DNA of 64,000 nucleotides, taken from NCBI GenBank assembly GCA_025890175.1, contig JANPYM010000018.1, forward strand, positions 260,071 through 324,070. Reading direction: 5' to 3'. Of the stretch, positions 47,718-60,377 are shown one piece after another; position 1 is the first letter of the stretch, and every line of letters starts with the position of its first letter. This stretch comes from Ciborinia camelliae. Taxonomy: Eukaryota; Ascomycota; Leotiomycetes; Helotiales; Sclerotiniaceae. A program made the position numbers and the translations under genes. The notes beneath the pieces are model-generated. The model was not told where the DNA came from, did no database searches, and saw nothing but the letters and a program-made list of their open reading frames with translations.

Positions 47718-50700
47718 ATGTTGCTCCATTCGCTGTTTTCATGGACATTGGCTCTAGGGTCATGCGTCGCTCAGAATAGTATAAATAGCACATGGCCAAT
47801 ACACAACAATGGTCTGACTACACAGGTGGAGTGGGATCACTATAGTTTGATAGTCAATGGGGAGCGCTTCTTCTTATGGTCCGGCGAGCTTCATTATTGG
47901 AGAATTCCAGTACCGGAACTTTGGATTGATGTCCTTCAAAAGATCAAGGCTGCTGGCTTCAATACTTTCGCAATCTACACTAACTGGTATTTTCATAATC
48001 CCAATCCTGATACGCTTGACTTCGAAAATGCGGCACACAATTTCACGAGAATTTTTGACCTCGCCAAGGATCTCGGCATGTATGTGGTTTTTCGGCCTGG
48101 ACCTTATGTAAACGCCGAGTCCAATGGCGGGGCGTTCCCATTATGGTTGACCACCGGTGCCTATGGCGCTTTACGAAACAACGATACGCGGTACACCGAA
48201 GCCTGGACACCTTTTTGGAAAAGAGTTGCCTCTATAGTCGCCCCATACCAGCTCACTAATGGCGGAAATGTCATCACTTATCAAATAGAAAACGAGTTAG
48301 GCTCGCAATGGCGTGGAACTCCATCAAAGAAAGTTCCCAACTTATCATCGATTCAATATATGGAAGCATTAGAAGCCGTAGCGCGAGCTCAAGGTATCAC
48401 GATACCATTCCAAGCCAACGATCCCAATCTTAAATCGGATTCATGGTCAAAAGATTTCTACGATGGTTATGGATCCGTAGATATTTATGGTATGGACAGC
48501 TATCCAGCGTGTTGGACCTGCAATTTGACCGAATGCGATTCCACGAATGGAGCCTACAAACCGTTCAACGTTATTGATTACTATGAACATTTCGAGGCGA
48601 TCTCACCAACGCAGCCATCATTCCTTCCAGAGTTTCAGGGTGGTAGTTTCAATCCTTGGGGTGGCCCAGAAGGTGGATGTCCAGAAAACTCTCCTGCCGA
48701 ATTCACCAATATCTTCTATCGTAATAACGTTGGGCAAAGAGTGACAGCTATGAGTCTTTACATGCTTTACGGAGGGACAAACTGGGGCTGGCTAGCTGCC
48801 CCCGTTGTGGCCACTAGCTACGATTATTCAAGTCCAATATCCGAAAGCAGAATGATCAATGACAAGTATGCGGAAACAAAATTGTTTGGTCAGTTCCTTC
48901 GTGTGGCGAGAGATTTGACAAAGACCGACAGAATCGGAACGAACCAAACTGCCTCCACCAATCCAAATGTTGTGTATTCTCAACTTCGAAATCCAGATAA
49001 CAATGCTGGATTTTATGTTACAATCCACCAAAAATCAACAGTTGGGACCAGAGAAGAATTCTATATCAACGCTAATACATCCAAAGGGGCATTCAAGATT
49101 CCTCAAAAGGCTGCGCCCATTGTTTTAAATGGCTTCCAATCCAAGATAATCGTCACTGATTTCAACTTTGGGTCTCATTCGCTATTGTACTCTACAGCTG
49201 AAGTTCTATCTCATTCGATAGTGGGTGATCAAGACATCTTAGCTCTATGGATGCCGACTGGTGAAGCCGGCGAATTCGTTGTGACTGGTGCAAAGTCCGG
49301 TATTGTTTCCAGCTGCGGAGGTTGTTCCTCTGTTGGTTTTTACCCACAGGGAGATGATCTTCTCGTGACCATTTCGCAGTCTGAAGGTATCAGTATCTTG
49401 ACATTTGATGACGGACTTCGGGTTCTCGTCATGGACAGATCATATGCATACAAGTTCTGGGTTCCAGTTCTGATAGCAGACCCATCCAGTCCTGCTAACG
49501 AGACTGTTTTTGTCCAAGGCCCAAATTTAGTCAGAAGCGCTGCCTATTCATCAGATGGCACGATTTTGCATCTTACCGGAGACAACAATGGAACTTCCAC
49601 ACAGATCGAGGTCTTCCCACCTAAATCCATAAGCAAATTCACTTGGAACGGTCAAGTCGTCACAACAAAAAAGACGGATTACGGTAGTTTAATTGGTAGC
49701 CTTGCTGGCCCTGCCCTTAATTCCTTAACTTTACCGACGATCTCCGGCTGGAAGGCCAATGACAGCTTACCTGAGCGCCTACCTACTTATGACGACAGCT
49801 GGTGGGTCGCTGCTAATCACATGAATACTTCAAACCCAAATAAACCAGAAACGCTTCCAGTACTCTACATTGATGATTACGGATATCATGTTGGCAACCA
49901 TCTCTGGCGTGGAAGGTTCGAAGGCCCAGCAAGTGGCGTGTACCTCAGCGTTACTGGAGGTCGTGCTTTTGGATACAGCGTCTGGTTGAACGGCGAGTTT
50001 GTCGGCTCGTACTTGGGGGCTGCTTACCCTGATACTGGAAAATTAACATTCTATTTCGATGAAGGAACCGTGAACTTGAACTCCACAAATATCCTTCTGG
50101 TGCTTCAAGATAACTCTGGTCATGATGAAACCAGCCAAGCACTCAATCCCCGAGGAATCAACAACGCAACCTTAATCAGCTCTTCTGCCAAGAATTTTAC
50201 ATCCTGGAAAGTAACCGGTACAGCGGGTAAACCGGATACAGCAATTGACCCCGTCCGTGGTATCCTCTCAGAAGGTGGCCTCTATGCCGAACGTCTCGGA
50301 TGGCACCTCCCGGGTTTCGATGACAGCGAATGGTCCACCGCATCCCCAACTAATCTCTCTTCGTCAGCCGGCGTAACATTCTACCGTACCACCATCCCCC
50401 TCGCCATCCCCACCGGTCTCGACGTAGCCATCTCCTTCACCCTCAACGCTTCTCCCTCCAATGCAGCTCTCCGTGCTCTCCTCTTCGTAAACGGGTATCA
50501 ATATGGACGATTTAGTCCTTGGATTGGTAACCAGGTTGAATTTCCAGTACCACCTGGAATTTTGAATTATGATGGGGATAATGTTATTGGATTGAGTGTT
50601 TGGAGACAAGAGGTGGGCGGTGAGAGTATGCGTGTTGATGTTGGGTGGAAGATTACGGGGGCTTTTGCAAGTAGTTTTGAGCCAATCTTTGATGCGGCGT

Positions 50701-50744
50701 ACTTGCAACCTGAGTGGACCGAGGAGAGATTACAGTATGCTTGA
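47718..50744 (+). CDS. Secreted beta-galactosidase, glycoside hydrolase family 35
   Basis: Extracellular exo-enzyme that releases terminal beta-galactose from pectic or xyloglucan side chains and other galactosides. Single exon, 1008 aa, normal for fungal GH35 enzymes. Residues 1-18 form a signal peptide ([14 protein letters not shown]). The catalytic TIM barrel occupies about 40-390: substrate-binding [26 protein letters not shown], acid/base Glu193 in QIENELG and nucleophile Glu305 in [15 protein letters not shown]. The rest follows the family order of beta-rich domains (jelly rolls with [11 protein letters not shown] and a conserved RGI...[14 protein letters not shown] region). Many N-glycosylation sequons are present. 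Preceded by a gene-poor region; no cluster partners. Confidence 0.95.
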   Translation: MLLHSLFSWTLALGSCVAQNSINSTWPIHNNGLTTQVEWDHYSLIVNGERFFLWSGELHYWRIPVPELWIDVLQKIKAAGFNTFAIYTNWYFHNPNPDTLDFENAAHNFTRIFDLAKDLGMYVVFRPGPYVNAESNGGAFPLWLTTGAYGALRNNDTRYTEAWTPFWKRVASIVAPYQLTNGGNVITYQIENELGSQWRGTPSKKVPNLSSIQYMEALEAVARAQGITIPFQANDPNLKSDSWSKDFYDGYGSVDIYGMDSYPACWTCNLTECDSTNGAYKPFNVIDYYEHFEAISPTQPSFLPEFQGGSFNPWGGPEGGCPENSPAEFTNIFYRNNVGQRVTAMSLYMLYGGTNWGWLAAPVVATSYDYSSPISESRMINDKYAETKLFGQFLRVARDLTKTDRIGTNQTASTNPNVVYSQLRNPDNNAGFYVTIHQKSTVGTREEFYINANTSKGAFKIPQKAAPIVLNGFQSKIIVTDFNFGSHSLLYSTAEVLSHSIVGDQDILALWMPTGEAGEFVVTGAKSGIVSSCGGCSSVGFYPQGDDLLVTISQSEGISILTFDDGLRVLVMDRSYAYKFWVPVLIADPSSPANETVFVQGPNLVRSAAYSSDGTILHLTGDNNGTSTQIEVFPPKSISKFTWNGQVVTTKKTDYGSLIGSLAGPALNSLTLPTISGWKANDSLPERLPTYDDSWWVAANHMNTSNPNKPETLPVLYIDDYGYHVGNHLWRGRFEGPASGVYLSVTGGRAFGYSVWLNGEFVGSYLGAAYPDTGKLTFYFDEGTVNLNSTNILLVLQDNSGHDETSQALNPRGINNATLISSSAKNFTSWKVTGTAGKPDTAIDPVRGILSEGGLYAERLGWHLPGFDDSEWSTASPTNLSSSAGVTFYRTTIPLAIPTGLDVAISFTLNASPSNAALRALLFVNGYQYGRFSPWIGNQVEFPVPPGILNYDGDNVIGLSVWRQEVGGESMRVDVGWKITGAFASSFEPIFDAAYLQPEWTEERLQYA

Positions 50745-51643
50745 GATGGGCCAAAGGTCGCTTTGTTTTCGTAATAATATGATGTATAATGGATGGAAAG
50801 GTGGGTTTTATGAGTTAAACTTAATTTGAATTGCAAAAGTCATTTGCAACACAATTTATTGTTCTTTGCTATTATAGTTTTGATTGCGAATGTCGATTTT
50901 CTTTTGCAACGTTTGCCCGGATTTTGAGCCTCTTCAGTTTTTGTTCCCCAAAGCTACTTCCTGAAACATTAGATGAGCCTGAAGTTGCATTTAGCAGGAG
51001 CGATGGAGCTTGGTCTACGGCCTGCCCACGAAAATTGGTTGACATGTTTTTTTTTACATGGCCAAAATACTTATCAAGTTAAGAGCCCACGTAGTACTTT
51101 TCATAAATTTTGATACCTACTGCAATATGCGATCTTCTTTTAGTTTTGAGATAATTATTTGATTGGAGCAAGAATCATTGATTGTCAACGGGGAGAAAAG
51201 TCTGTTTTAATTATTACTTGTTCAGAGCCAAAAATTCCGAATCTTAGAGTTGGATTCGTATATTCGGGTGATAATTGTCTTGAGCCGTGTCTTATTGGCA
51301 TTCGTTTGTTGATAGAAATCATGCTTGAAGAAATCAATTACGCTTATTGTTTAAGTCATGAAATGGAAAGATTCAATTCTCAACCAGTGTTCAGATATTG
51401 AAACAAATGATACAGAAGCGACACACTGAATTATTTGCAATTTTCACCCATGAATTATGCATTATGTTCTGTAAAATCACGGTTTGATTTGTTTATGACC
51501 CAATCTTGGTTATCTTAATTGACATGTATCTGCAATGCTAAATAACAGAGGCCACCGAGCCATCTGTTGCTCTCACTCTACCATATGAAATGTCGATATT
51601 GTGATGCAAAGATGCCAATGGAATATGCGAGCCTTTGATATAT
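50745..51643. other. Intergenic region, no gene supported
   Basis: Convergent 3' space of the beta-galactosidase gene and the next minus-strand gene. An 80-codon frame at 51159-51401 (plus) has no recognised features. Confidence 0.55.
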
Positions 51644-52258
51644 TCAGCGAAACGGATATTCATCTTCCCGAAAGAAATTGATAAAGTAGTTCCATTTCTC
51701 TCCAGATTTTTCCAGGGCGTCGATGATACCTTGATTTTGATGTTCGAGTTGTTTCCAGATAGACGCTGTGGCTTTATCAAAATCATCGTTGAGCTTTTCC
51801 ATTCCTGCAAACAATTTTTCCTCCTCATCTGGCAGACCGTGGCATTCTTTGGTCCATTCCTCGCCTGCCATGACGAATTTGTCGAATTCTTCATAATGGG
51901 CTAGCTGAAACTTGGCCCAACTTAAAAGATGACCCTGCAAGAGGGTGTTGGGTGCAGTCAACTCCGCGTTCTTCAAAACCAATTTGAGCTCTTCCTTCAC
52001 TTCGGCTCGCTTCTCGGCGTCTTGTTTGATCTGTTGCGATGTGCGTCGAGGTCTGTTCCGAGGGTTGGTTCGGCATTCAGGACAGAACGTTGCGCGGGAA
52101 TGGGGATAGGCTCCGGCGAACTGTTGGAATCCCAGTTCACAATCCCCGAGACGCAAAGTTGCCTGTGCTTTCTCTTCTTTGTCTAGAAGCTCTTGACACT
52201 TGAAATCTTGGGTGCCCTCGTGTTTACAGACATACAAGAGCAAGGTCTTGCGACACAT
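51644..52258 (-). CDS. Cys-rich N-terminus hypothetical protein
   Basis: 204 aa, single exon, function unknown. The ATG at 52258 gives the start MCRKTLLLYVCKHEG; the frame is open 28 codons further upstream, but the Cys module argues for this start. The N-terminal 70 residues carry Cys and His in the order MC, VCKH, KC, DC and a final FCPEC pair, a likely zinc-binding module. The remainder is predicted helical and charged (Glu/Lys coiled-coil-like, residues 75-195). There is no signal peptide. The N-terminal pattern is the same as in the protein at 29883-30533, although the rest is unrelated in composition. Confidence 0.7.
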   Translation of the reverse strand: MCRKTLLLYVCKHEGTQDFKCQELLDKEEKAQATLRLGDCELGFQQFAGAYPHSRATFCPECRTNPRNRPRRTSQQIKQDAEKRAEVKEELKLVLKNAELTAPNTLLQGHLLSWAKFQLAHYEEFDKFVMAGEEWTKECHGLPDEEEKLFAGMEKLNDDFDKATASIWKQLEHQNQGIIDALEKSGEKWNYFINFFREDEYPFR

Positions 52259-53235
52259 GATGGATGATATTGGAAATTGTCGTTTATGTTCTTTATACTG
52301 ATCAGTTATCATACACTTGATGGGCACCGAAACCGTACCCACAGAAAACTTTTAATGGTAAAAAAATGTATTGTCAAATGAGCCTTGAGTTTGTTGGCGT
52401 TACTAAATCATAATATCAGAAACTATTAACGCGATTGAAAGGGGGGAAGAAGGAGGGGGGGAAATACCACAAAACCTCTTGATTGTTGCGGGTGGACGAA
52501 GAACAGTAGGAAGGGGGAGTCTCATCCTTTTATGTACTTGAAAAGAGCTACAGCCATAACACATTTTGAGAGGCAAATATTTTCCAACGGTCATGAGTAC
52601 GGTCCTCTAAATATTAATGGCAGCCACAATCTTGGAATAACTTCAAAACAGTGACATATACGGCAGGTCGGCCGTAGGGGAAAATCTGTCATTAGCGATG
52701 ATTGAATGAATAAATTTCATTCATCCAAGTTCAATGTATCATTTTTGCACGTTTGATGAGCGATATTCAGAATATTGGAGAGCTGAGAGACTTTGGTGGT
52801 AATATCAATGAGTTATTTTGAAGCTTCTCATATTACAATAAGACGCCAAGGTGCAAATTCTGAATGTTCACAGGCGATGTTGCCAAAATAAAGAGGCATA
52901 TTTTGCGATCCATAACTCAAGAAAATATATAAATAAGTGGTGATCGAAACAGGGATCTATTATTATACATCACGGTTTCTTTGACATCTTACAGTGCAGG
53001 AGTAAGAGTATCTCAATTGACACTCTATGGCTTGTGCCAATGGCGAGCGATACTGCAGCGAGAGGCCAATGATCAAAAGGCAACATCAACCGTACGAATC
53101 ACATTTTGTTTCAATGTTCCTAATATTCTTCGTATAGTGAATCATCGTAACAAAAATACTTTGTCGAAAATCAACCCTAAGCACAGAAGTATTTTTCTGC
53201 CTCCCTAACCCCAAACTCAACGCTGTTCCGCTCTC
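52259..53235. other. Intergenic region, no gene supported
   Basis: Promoter of the Cys-rich gene on the left and 3' region of the 2EXR gene on the right. Short frames only (63-75 aa), with no features. Confidence 0.55.
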
Positions 53236-54264
53236 TCAATAACAACGATCTGCCTTGACCTTTTTGATAAAATTCATCACCCATCTACGCTCCTCAAGCG
53301 ATTCCATCCCCAGTTTCTCTTCTTCAAACATCCATTCGTAGCCTAGGCCATTGGGCATACAAATCCTTACCTCTGGGACCTTGATTTCTCTAATACCCGC
53401 CTTCGCATTTATCGCCAGTCCCGATGTCACAAGACTGGCAGCACTCTGGCCATTTTGTTCATCCGCTATGTCTTCCGCACCTTTTTCAAAACAGCCCCTG
53501 ACAACCTCCTTACACCTCTCAATATCTTTTCGTTTGATCAATCCCTCCTGCCCACCCTGAAAAACAATTTCCGTTAAATTTACAAACCGAATATCAGCCC
53601 TAGGAGCCCGACGAATCAGTCCCCATTCCCAAGCATGAGCAGGAATATGAAGTGATTGGATAATATCGAAGGGAGATGGAGATATCCCCGATGTAGCGCC
53701 ATAAAATCCGAAAGCAGCCGTGCTCATCGACGGATTACATCCCATGAATGCATTTATTAAGACCACGCTGTCAACGTCAGGATCGTAAAACGGATAAGGA
53801 ATTCTCTCATCGTATTGTGTGCCCCAGATATAAAACATCGGATGGATTTTATAGCGCTTCTGGGACTCGTGCCGACTTTCCCGGTTGATGCGAAAGGTAA
53901 TGGGACTAGGAGACCGGCTGAAGATTACCCCGTGAGAGATGATGATGCCGATGGTACGTGCACGCGCGTAGTTCCATATCCTGCAACGCACATCTTTTGG
54001 AAGATATTCCACCCATGGTTTTTTATTGCAGTGTGGGGGTGTGGGGTTTAAGATGAAGTTCAACGAAAATCGGGGATCGCGGGTGCCATTGTGTTGGGTT
54101 GGTGGAGGAGGAGGAGGAGGAGGAATGTCGAGATTCTTGTAAGGTGAGATGTGGTTGCGTGTGGGCGGAATGATGGGTGATTTGTAAGGTGATATATATC
54201 CGCGTGTGGTTTGAGATCGAACCCATCTATGGGCAAAATATTTATGGGAGCTTTTATCCTTCAT
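53236..54264 (-). CDS. 2EXR-family protein
   Basis: 342 aa, single exon. Fungal-expanded family of unknown biochemical function. The core begins near residue 85 with the typical hydrophobic start, WVEYLPKDVRCRIWNYAR, continues RTIGIII and ITFRINRESRHESQKRY, and includes the aspartate-rich YDPDVDSVVLIN block. The first 75 residues are a low-complexity leader with two copies of an ISPYKxxxIPP-like motif and eight prolines encoded by a GGA-type repeat. The true start could therefore be further in, but no better ATG precedes the core. A related protein lies at 56192-57181. Confidence 0.75.
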   Translation of the reverse strand: MKDKSSHKYFAHRWVRSQTTRGYISPYKSPIIPPTRNHISPYKNLDIPPPPPPPPTQHNGTRDPRFSLNFILNPTPPHCNKKPWVEYLPKDVRCRIWNYARARTIGIIISHGVIFSRSPSPITFRINRESRHESQKRYKIHPMFYIWGTQYDERIPYPFYDPDVDSVVLINAFMGCNPSMSTAAFGFYGATSGISPSPFDIIQSLHIPAHAWEWGLIRRAPRADIRFVNLTEIVFQGGQEGLIKRKDIERCKEVVRGCFEKGAEDIADEQNGQSAASLVTSGLAINAKAGIREIKVPEVRICMPNGLGYEWMFEEEKLGMESLEERRWVMNFIKKVKADRCY

Positions 54265-56191
54265 CTCTGAACAAGGTTAGAATGGTGAAACATTTCCTCT
54301 GATACGCTGGAAGAAAACTTGCCGCCTTTTTATATGTGATAAGTTGGATCGGCGCGTGACGGAGAGATATTTGAGTCGAAGCTGAGTGCGAAGTTGATTG
54401 CACTACAAGCTTTTTCGTTCAGATCTAGATCCAGATATCGACGGAGTGATTTGCTGCACTCAAATTAAATCAGATCGCGTGCGCAAATTTAGACTTGAGT
54501 CGAGGTAGAGATAGATCGAAGTGATGGAATCCTGTTTGGAGGTGTATGGAATTGGTATTAAGTTAACCGCAACAAGCGAAGACCTGATTGCCGAGAAAAT
54601 CCGAATCGTTTAAGAGAGTGAATAATCCTTCTTGAATAGAAAGACAAGGCAAGAGGGTGGTGATCCATGATGTAGTAACATTCAAGTGTAACTAGCTACC
54701 ACCAAAATTGATGTATTTATACTTCGGCTGATATCAAACAGTCAGAACATGAAGCTCTTTCCTTAGACACAGGCCAATGCAGATATAAGTATTACATTCA
54801 TTCTAGTTCATTCTACCACCCAACTTGCTCATCAATGGAATGACAAGCTCTGTGAAAGAGCACGTCACCTCAACAGCGGGTAGGATTCTCTTCCACTGCT
54901 TCTGTTTCAAATCCACCCCACCCATCCTTCTCAAAGAACCAACAAAAGAAACAATTCACCAAAAGCTCAACAACTACCTTAGGTATATATATACCAAATC
55001 TCCAAAAGTCTTCAAAGCACATGTTTAATTGTAGGGGAATTTTTCCAAGGGTGATGGTACGACCCGATTCTTCACCCCACCCGAGCCGAGGAGAATGCAC
55101 CCAGCTCAGTGGCTATCATGGAGCCCGATATGCCCTATCGTACGACTAATTTCCAAGGTTACCACCTCCCTCCTCGCTTAGTGAATGGTAAGATTGACGT
55201 CAACGGGTCAACGGCAGTCAGGTTACAAGAACGAACGGCAGAAAAATGGCGCACTGCGGTGAATCATCTCGCTTGAGAAATAATGGCGGCTATTAGGGGA
55301 TCCATAGCTAAAGAGTAATATTTTCAGTACGATGAGCAAGGACACATTGTTGTTCTCTTCTTTCTACTTGTTGGTCCATCCTTTGGTTCCCCGATCTCCG
55401 CAGATAGTCCACTGATTTTCTAGATATTAGTCGTTTGGCTTTTCAATATACGAGCATTCTGGTGAATATACCTATTCTGTAGTAGCCAGATAATGATATC
55501 GATACAGGAAAGCTGGAAATAACTTCTATTTCGTTTAACGACATTACGCAGTTGACATCACCAACTATAGGTAATAATACGACTCGCAAATTATACGCAA
55601 ATTAAGTGATATCATTCAATGCATTCCCTCGACACGTTGAGTTTCATATCTATCGTAATTTGATACTTGTATAGATTTCGATGAAAGTGAATCATTCATA
55701 TAGATCAGAGGGAGATTGATGATTCCCGACCCAAGTGTATGATCCGGAGGCTATATAAACTTTGGTTCGCACCGCACCTGCCATATTAAATCACGAACAA
55801 CAACTAGAAACTAGTTGGCCCCACCTGGGCAATGCATCCGTCAACATCGCTTCATTTATCATCTTTCGTATTCTCGTCGACACCATTAAGTATGCCTTAA
55901 TAACACATCATTATCTTGATGATAATCGTTTGTTAATCATTCAATGATATTTTTCCAATTGCAAAATCCAATCAGAACTTATTATATCATAGCTCAAGAC
56001 ATCCTTACTCTCCTCACATTTGGCCGTCACATCATACTTCTCCCCAATATCTACTTTCATGAGTATTCTGTTCTCTCTTCGACAGTCGTAACGAAGCCGA
56101 TTTAAATCACGAAAACTAACCCGCCATCCGGCCAAACACATTCAGATTTGACGGATTCGTTTCTTGATCTGGAAATCCCATTTCCTTAACG
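54265..56191. other. Divergent intergenic region between two 2EXR genes
   Basis: 1.9 kb holding both promoters. Short frames at 54825-55028 and 55762-55947 have no recognisable features. No repeats of note. Confidence 0.55.
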
Positions 56192-57181
56192 ATGGGCCAT
56201 AAAAGAACCGACTCGAAAGTCAAGAAGGCTCAAGCTTCACCGTCGAATAATCCTCTACCGCGCAAAAGCCGCCCCAAGAAGATTGAATTGTACTCGAATA
56301 TGAACAAAAGAAGTCTTCTGGGACAATTCCGCAAGAAAGGTTTATACGACGACCACTTTAAAAGCCTAGTCACATTCTCTGACACCAAGCTCGTCACCAT
56401 CTTGAGAATACATGACTGGGAAGAGTGGCTTAAGGAGCATCCAACCTTCCATAAATTCCCCAAACTTCCGATCGAGGTACAGTTCATGGTATACGATCTT
56501 TTCCAGAATCCCGGACCTCGCATCATACCCATCGACATAACGGAACGGAGGTTTGTTTTCCGCCACCCCAAAACCCCTGAGATTGGTCTCCAGCTGTGTC
56601 GAGCTTCTCGCAAACTGATTTGTGATAAAGCAAAGAATTGCTTCGGTCACTATGGCCCTCATGCAAATCTCTCGGGCGAGGATATTTTCTATCTTGGACG
56701 GTGCAATCTGAAAGACGAACACTTTTTCAAAGCATTCACGGCCCTCTTTTCCGAAGAAACTTTCCGAAGAAGATACCGATTCCACGACGCGGGTTTCGGG
56801 ACCGAGAGCCGAAGGTTTACGATGGACCTTTTGGGCGTCAAACATATCATTCTTTCGTCGAGTCTCATAACGGAAGACTTGCGCCTCAAGTTCGACATCC
56901 GGCGTAATCCAGTGGACTCCTTGCTTCAGCAACTCAAACTTCTACCCAATCTCCAAATCCTATCTTTCCTGCATCCTTCCTGCCTCTTTCCCTCTGTATT
57001 TCCAGATGAGGTGCGTAGGGATCAGTTGGATATAGTAGACATGCATGGACCACCTCGTCTAGAACTCGTCGAGTCTGAAACTAAGGTTGTGACACGAGAA
57101 GATATCGGGAAACCGTACTGTGAGAATGACGGAGTGAATCGATGGGTCGACTTACTCCTCACGCATATCTTCGTCAAGTAA
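56192..57181 (+). CDS. 2EXR-like protein
   Basis: 329 aa, single exon. A basic leader (MGHKRTDSKVKKAQASPS, many Lys/Arg) is followed near residue 88 by FHKFPKLPIEVQFMVYDLF and, about 50 residues later, GLQLCRASRKLICDKAK. This is the same order of motifs as in 2EXR/F-box-like fungal proteins (F..LP.E....I.D, then ..L..CR.SR). The second half has leucine-rich helical segments (LLQQLKLLPNLQILSFL). No signal peptide. It diverges from its relative at 53236-54264. Function unknown; self-assembly and protein-interaction roles have been suggested for the family only in general. Confidence 0.7.
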   Translation: MGHKRTDSKVKKAQASPSNNPLPRKSRPKKIELYSNMNKRSLLGQFRKKGLYDDHFKSLVTFSDTKLVTILRIHDWEEWLKEHPTFHKFPKLPIEVQFMVYDLFQNPGPRIIPIDITERRFVFRHPKTPEIGLQLCRASRKLICDKAKNCFGHYGPHANLSGEDIFYLGRCNLKDEHFFKAFTALFSEETFRRRYRFHDAGFGTESRRFTMDLLGVKHIILSSSLITEDLRLKFDIRRNPVDSLLQQLKLLPNLQILSFLHPSCLFPSVFPDEVRRDQLDIVDMHGPPRLELVESETKVVTREDIGKPYCENDGVNRWVDLLLTHIFVK

Positions 57182-58040
57182 TTTTTCTTTCTTCTTCTTT
57201 TTTTTTCAAAAGAAAACACACATGCGATCTCTTATACACGCTAACAAATGCCTCTAGATCGGAAGAATTTCTCTCCAAACCCCTCACGATACAATTCGTC
57301 AAGATCATCCAGGTTACCCATGGTCAAGACTCGCATTCGAGAAAACGGCGCAATCTCACTCGCCTCTTTCTGGAAACGGATCATACACCTAGTGAGATCG
57401 GGGGGCTTTGGCCGGGAAAAAAATTCTTGAGCTGGATTACTTGATGCTGGTGCGGGGAAATGGTATGAGACTTGAGAGTTGAGACTTGGCGAAGATGCTC
57501 GGTCGCATTCATGTTGTGCACTAGTCACCAGTGTTCGGTCTTGAGTCTGGATCTGGTGGGGATACTTGTTTACCTACCTACCGACCTACCTACCGGGAGA
57601 TATTAATGGGAATAGTCGGAGGTACAGGTATAAATACAAATACAAGTATGCGTGGCCGCTCGACAGGATGAATATTAATATCAATATAAATCGTAGGAGG
57701 GGGAGGGGGAGGGGGAGAAAGGAGCAGAAGGAGGAAAAGGAAAAGGAGAAGGAGAAGGAAAAGGAAAAGGAAAAGGACAAGAAGGAAGAAAGACGTATGA
57801 TTAAAAATTAGGTCCATGAAAATTAAAATCCATTGATGGTATCGTAGCGAGAGTTAACTAGCTTGTGAGATACCTGGAGATAAGTAGATAGATAGATACC
57901 TACTTGAAACCCCTGGCACCTAATCCATATAGCCTAGTATCCGTATCCGTATCCATCCCCCATTCATTCAACTTCCATATCCATCCATCCGGAAAACAGC
58001 ATCACGACCTCCCAACCTCCCAACCTCCCAACCAACCAAC
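57182..58040. other. Convergent intergenic, simple sequence
   Basis: CTAC repeats at 57563-57598, a purine-only tract rich in GGAGAAGG and GGAAAA at about 57695-57790, and CCTCCCAA repeats at 58006-58037. Open frames here (up to 100 aa) are translations of these tracts. Confidence 0.7.
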
Positions 58041-60377
58041 CTAATAAGCAACCAAACCCGTCAAGCCATCCAATTCCCTCTTAAAATTCCTATGCTGCGA
58101 AATACAATACGCAAACGCATCCAAGAAAGTGTCCGCCCCCCTCACCATATGCAAGGGCCCCTCGCTCTTCCCCAGATCCACCACCTCCGCCGTAACAACC
58201 CCATACGAATCCACCACGTCACGCGAGCCGAACTCCATCCCATCAACCGCACACGCCGCTCGCACGAGTGTCACGCCGTCACCCGTGGCGCCGATGGCTT
58301 TGCAATGACCAAACGCCTCGCGCACCCAGTGGATGACGCGACCGTGTTTCAGGAGCGTGGACACGTGGTCGCCGCCGGGAATGTAGAGCGCGTCGAACAT
58401 GGTACTTCGCGCGCCTTCAAAGTGGTGATCGGCGCGGACGCTCTTGTTACCGTCCGAACTCGTGATGGCTTGTTTCTTGGGTCCGATGGTAAAGGGGAGA
58501 GCGCCGGCTGCGCTCAAGGCTCCTTTCACCGCTTCGTATTCGAGGAGGGAGAATCCGTCGGCGATGATGATGGCGACCGTGCGAGATGCGATTGTAGGGG
58601 GGAGGCCTAAGGCTTCGGGGGTGAAGTCGAATTGGGATAGGCCCTTGGCTTTTTTACCGTGGTTGGGACGTCCGGCTTTGGTCGGTGTAGGGGCACCGGC
58701 TTTCTCGGCTACCGCTTGTGCGAGACCGAGGTCGATATCGGTGAGACGCTCAACCATACGCTCATATACCACAGGATCGTCGCAGTGATCAAGTTCGAAG
58801 CTTAGAGCTTTGATGATGTGAGATTTCTCGATTTCAGAAACCGAGTTCCAGAATAATTGAGCTTGGGAGAAATGTTCCTTGAATTTTGTAGAACTGAGAC
58901 GTTGTTTCATGCCTGCTATTTTCTCGGGGTATTCGTAATAGGCTCCCTTCGATGGCTTGCTTGGAGGAACGACACTGTCGCGATTGGGCCAGTAGTTGAT
59001 TTTTCCCTTGGTGATCCGGTGTCGCAATTGACCATCGCGATGATTGTTCATGACAGGGCATACTGGTCTATTTACTGGTAGCTCTTGCCAGTTGACGCCT
59101 AGACGGGAGAGTTGAGTGTCGAAGTAAGAGAAGTTTCGGCCTTGGAGTAGTGGATCATCGGAAAAGCCAATACCTGGCACAAGATGAGCAGTGCAAAAAG
59201 CAGCTTGTTCGGTTTGTGTAAAGAATTCATCGACATTCTTGTTGAGCTCCAATTCTCCAATGTACCTGACGGGGAGAATATCCTCTGGCCAAACCTTAGT
59301 CGCGTCCAAGATGTCAAAGTCAAATTCATCTTGACGGCTTTCCTCGCAGACCTGAATTCCGAACTTCCACTTAGGATAACATCCATTTTCAATAGCTGTC
59401 CAAAGATCTTTGCGGTGGAAATCTGGATCTTGACCAGAGATCTTCAATGCTTCATCCCAAACGAGCGAGTGAACACCTAGAGTTGGGGTGAAGTGAAATT
59501 TTACGAATGATCGTTTTCCTTTCGCGTTTATTAAGGTGTATGTGTTCACTCCGAAGCCTTGCATCATACGGAAAGATCTCGGGATACCTCGATCACTCAT
59601 AGCCCACATAAACATGTGTGTAGCTTCTGTGTGTAGGAATTGGAAATCCCAGAAATTATTGTGCGCCGATTGACCTTGAGGAATCTCGTTATCCGGTTCA
59701 GGTTCTATGAAAAGTTAGTACCTCTTGTTCAATTGATATATGTGCTCGAAGGAAATACTCACTTCCGGCATGAATGACATCTGGGAATTTAAAGGCGTCT
59801 TGAATAAAGAATACAGGAATATCATTTCCAACGATATCCCAATTACCCTCGTCAGTATAGAACTTGACTGCAAAACCCCGTACATCTCTGACAGTATCAG
59901 CACTTCCACGGGAACCTAAAACAGTCGAGAAGCGGACGAAGACTGGTGTAGTACGAGAAGTATCGGTAAGAACACCGGCATTCGTAACATCCTGTAATCA
60001 ACATCAGTCTTTTGATTTGAACTGAAAAAGTAAACAGAGATACTCACATCAGCACTCTCATAAAGTTTAAAGGTACCAAAAGCTCCTGAGCCACGTGCAT
60101 GAACCACTCGTTCAGGAATACGCTCATGATCAAATTTCATGATCTTCTCTCTCCCAAAGTTATCTTCTAGCAACAACGGACCCTGTCGATCATTATTTGA
60201 AGCAGATAGCCAATTGTCGTGACTACTAGATTGAACACCGAAGTCACTGGTGAGAGATTCTTTTGTGTTGGGTTCTCTCATTTCGGGGAGCATATCTGTA
60301 GTTTTCTTGTTTGATGACATGGCTGAAGATACAGCCACTCCTGCTTTATGTACTGTCGTTCCAATAGCTGACTGCAT
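58041..60377 (-). CDS. Large-subunit catalase
   Basis: Haem enzyme converting hydrogen peroxide to water and oxygen; large-subunit (clade 2) catalase. Three exons: 60048-60377, 59763-59991 and 58041-59704, giving 740 aa, the usual length. Distal His93 ([15 protein letters not shown]), distal Asn166 ([20 protein letters not shown]) and the proximal haem ligand Tyr380 ([13 protein letters not shown]) are all present. From about residue 590 a DJ-1/glutamine-amidotransferase-like C-terminal domain follows ([35 protein letters not shown]), typical of this clade. There is no obvious signal peptide, so it resembles the intracellular or conidial catalases rather than secreted ones. Introns: 56 nt and 58 nt, GT-AG. 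Confidence 0.95.

Noticed and set aside
57566..57817. ORFs of Lys/Glu or Phe/Leu repeats
   Set aside because: Translations of the purine-only simple repeat between convergent genes.
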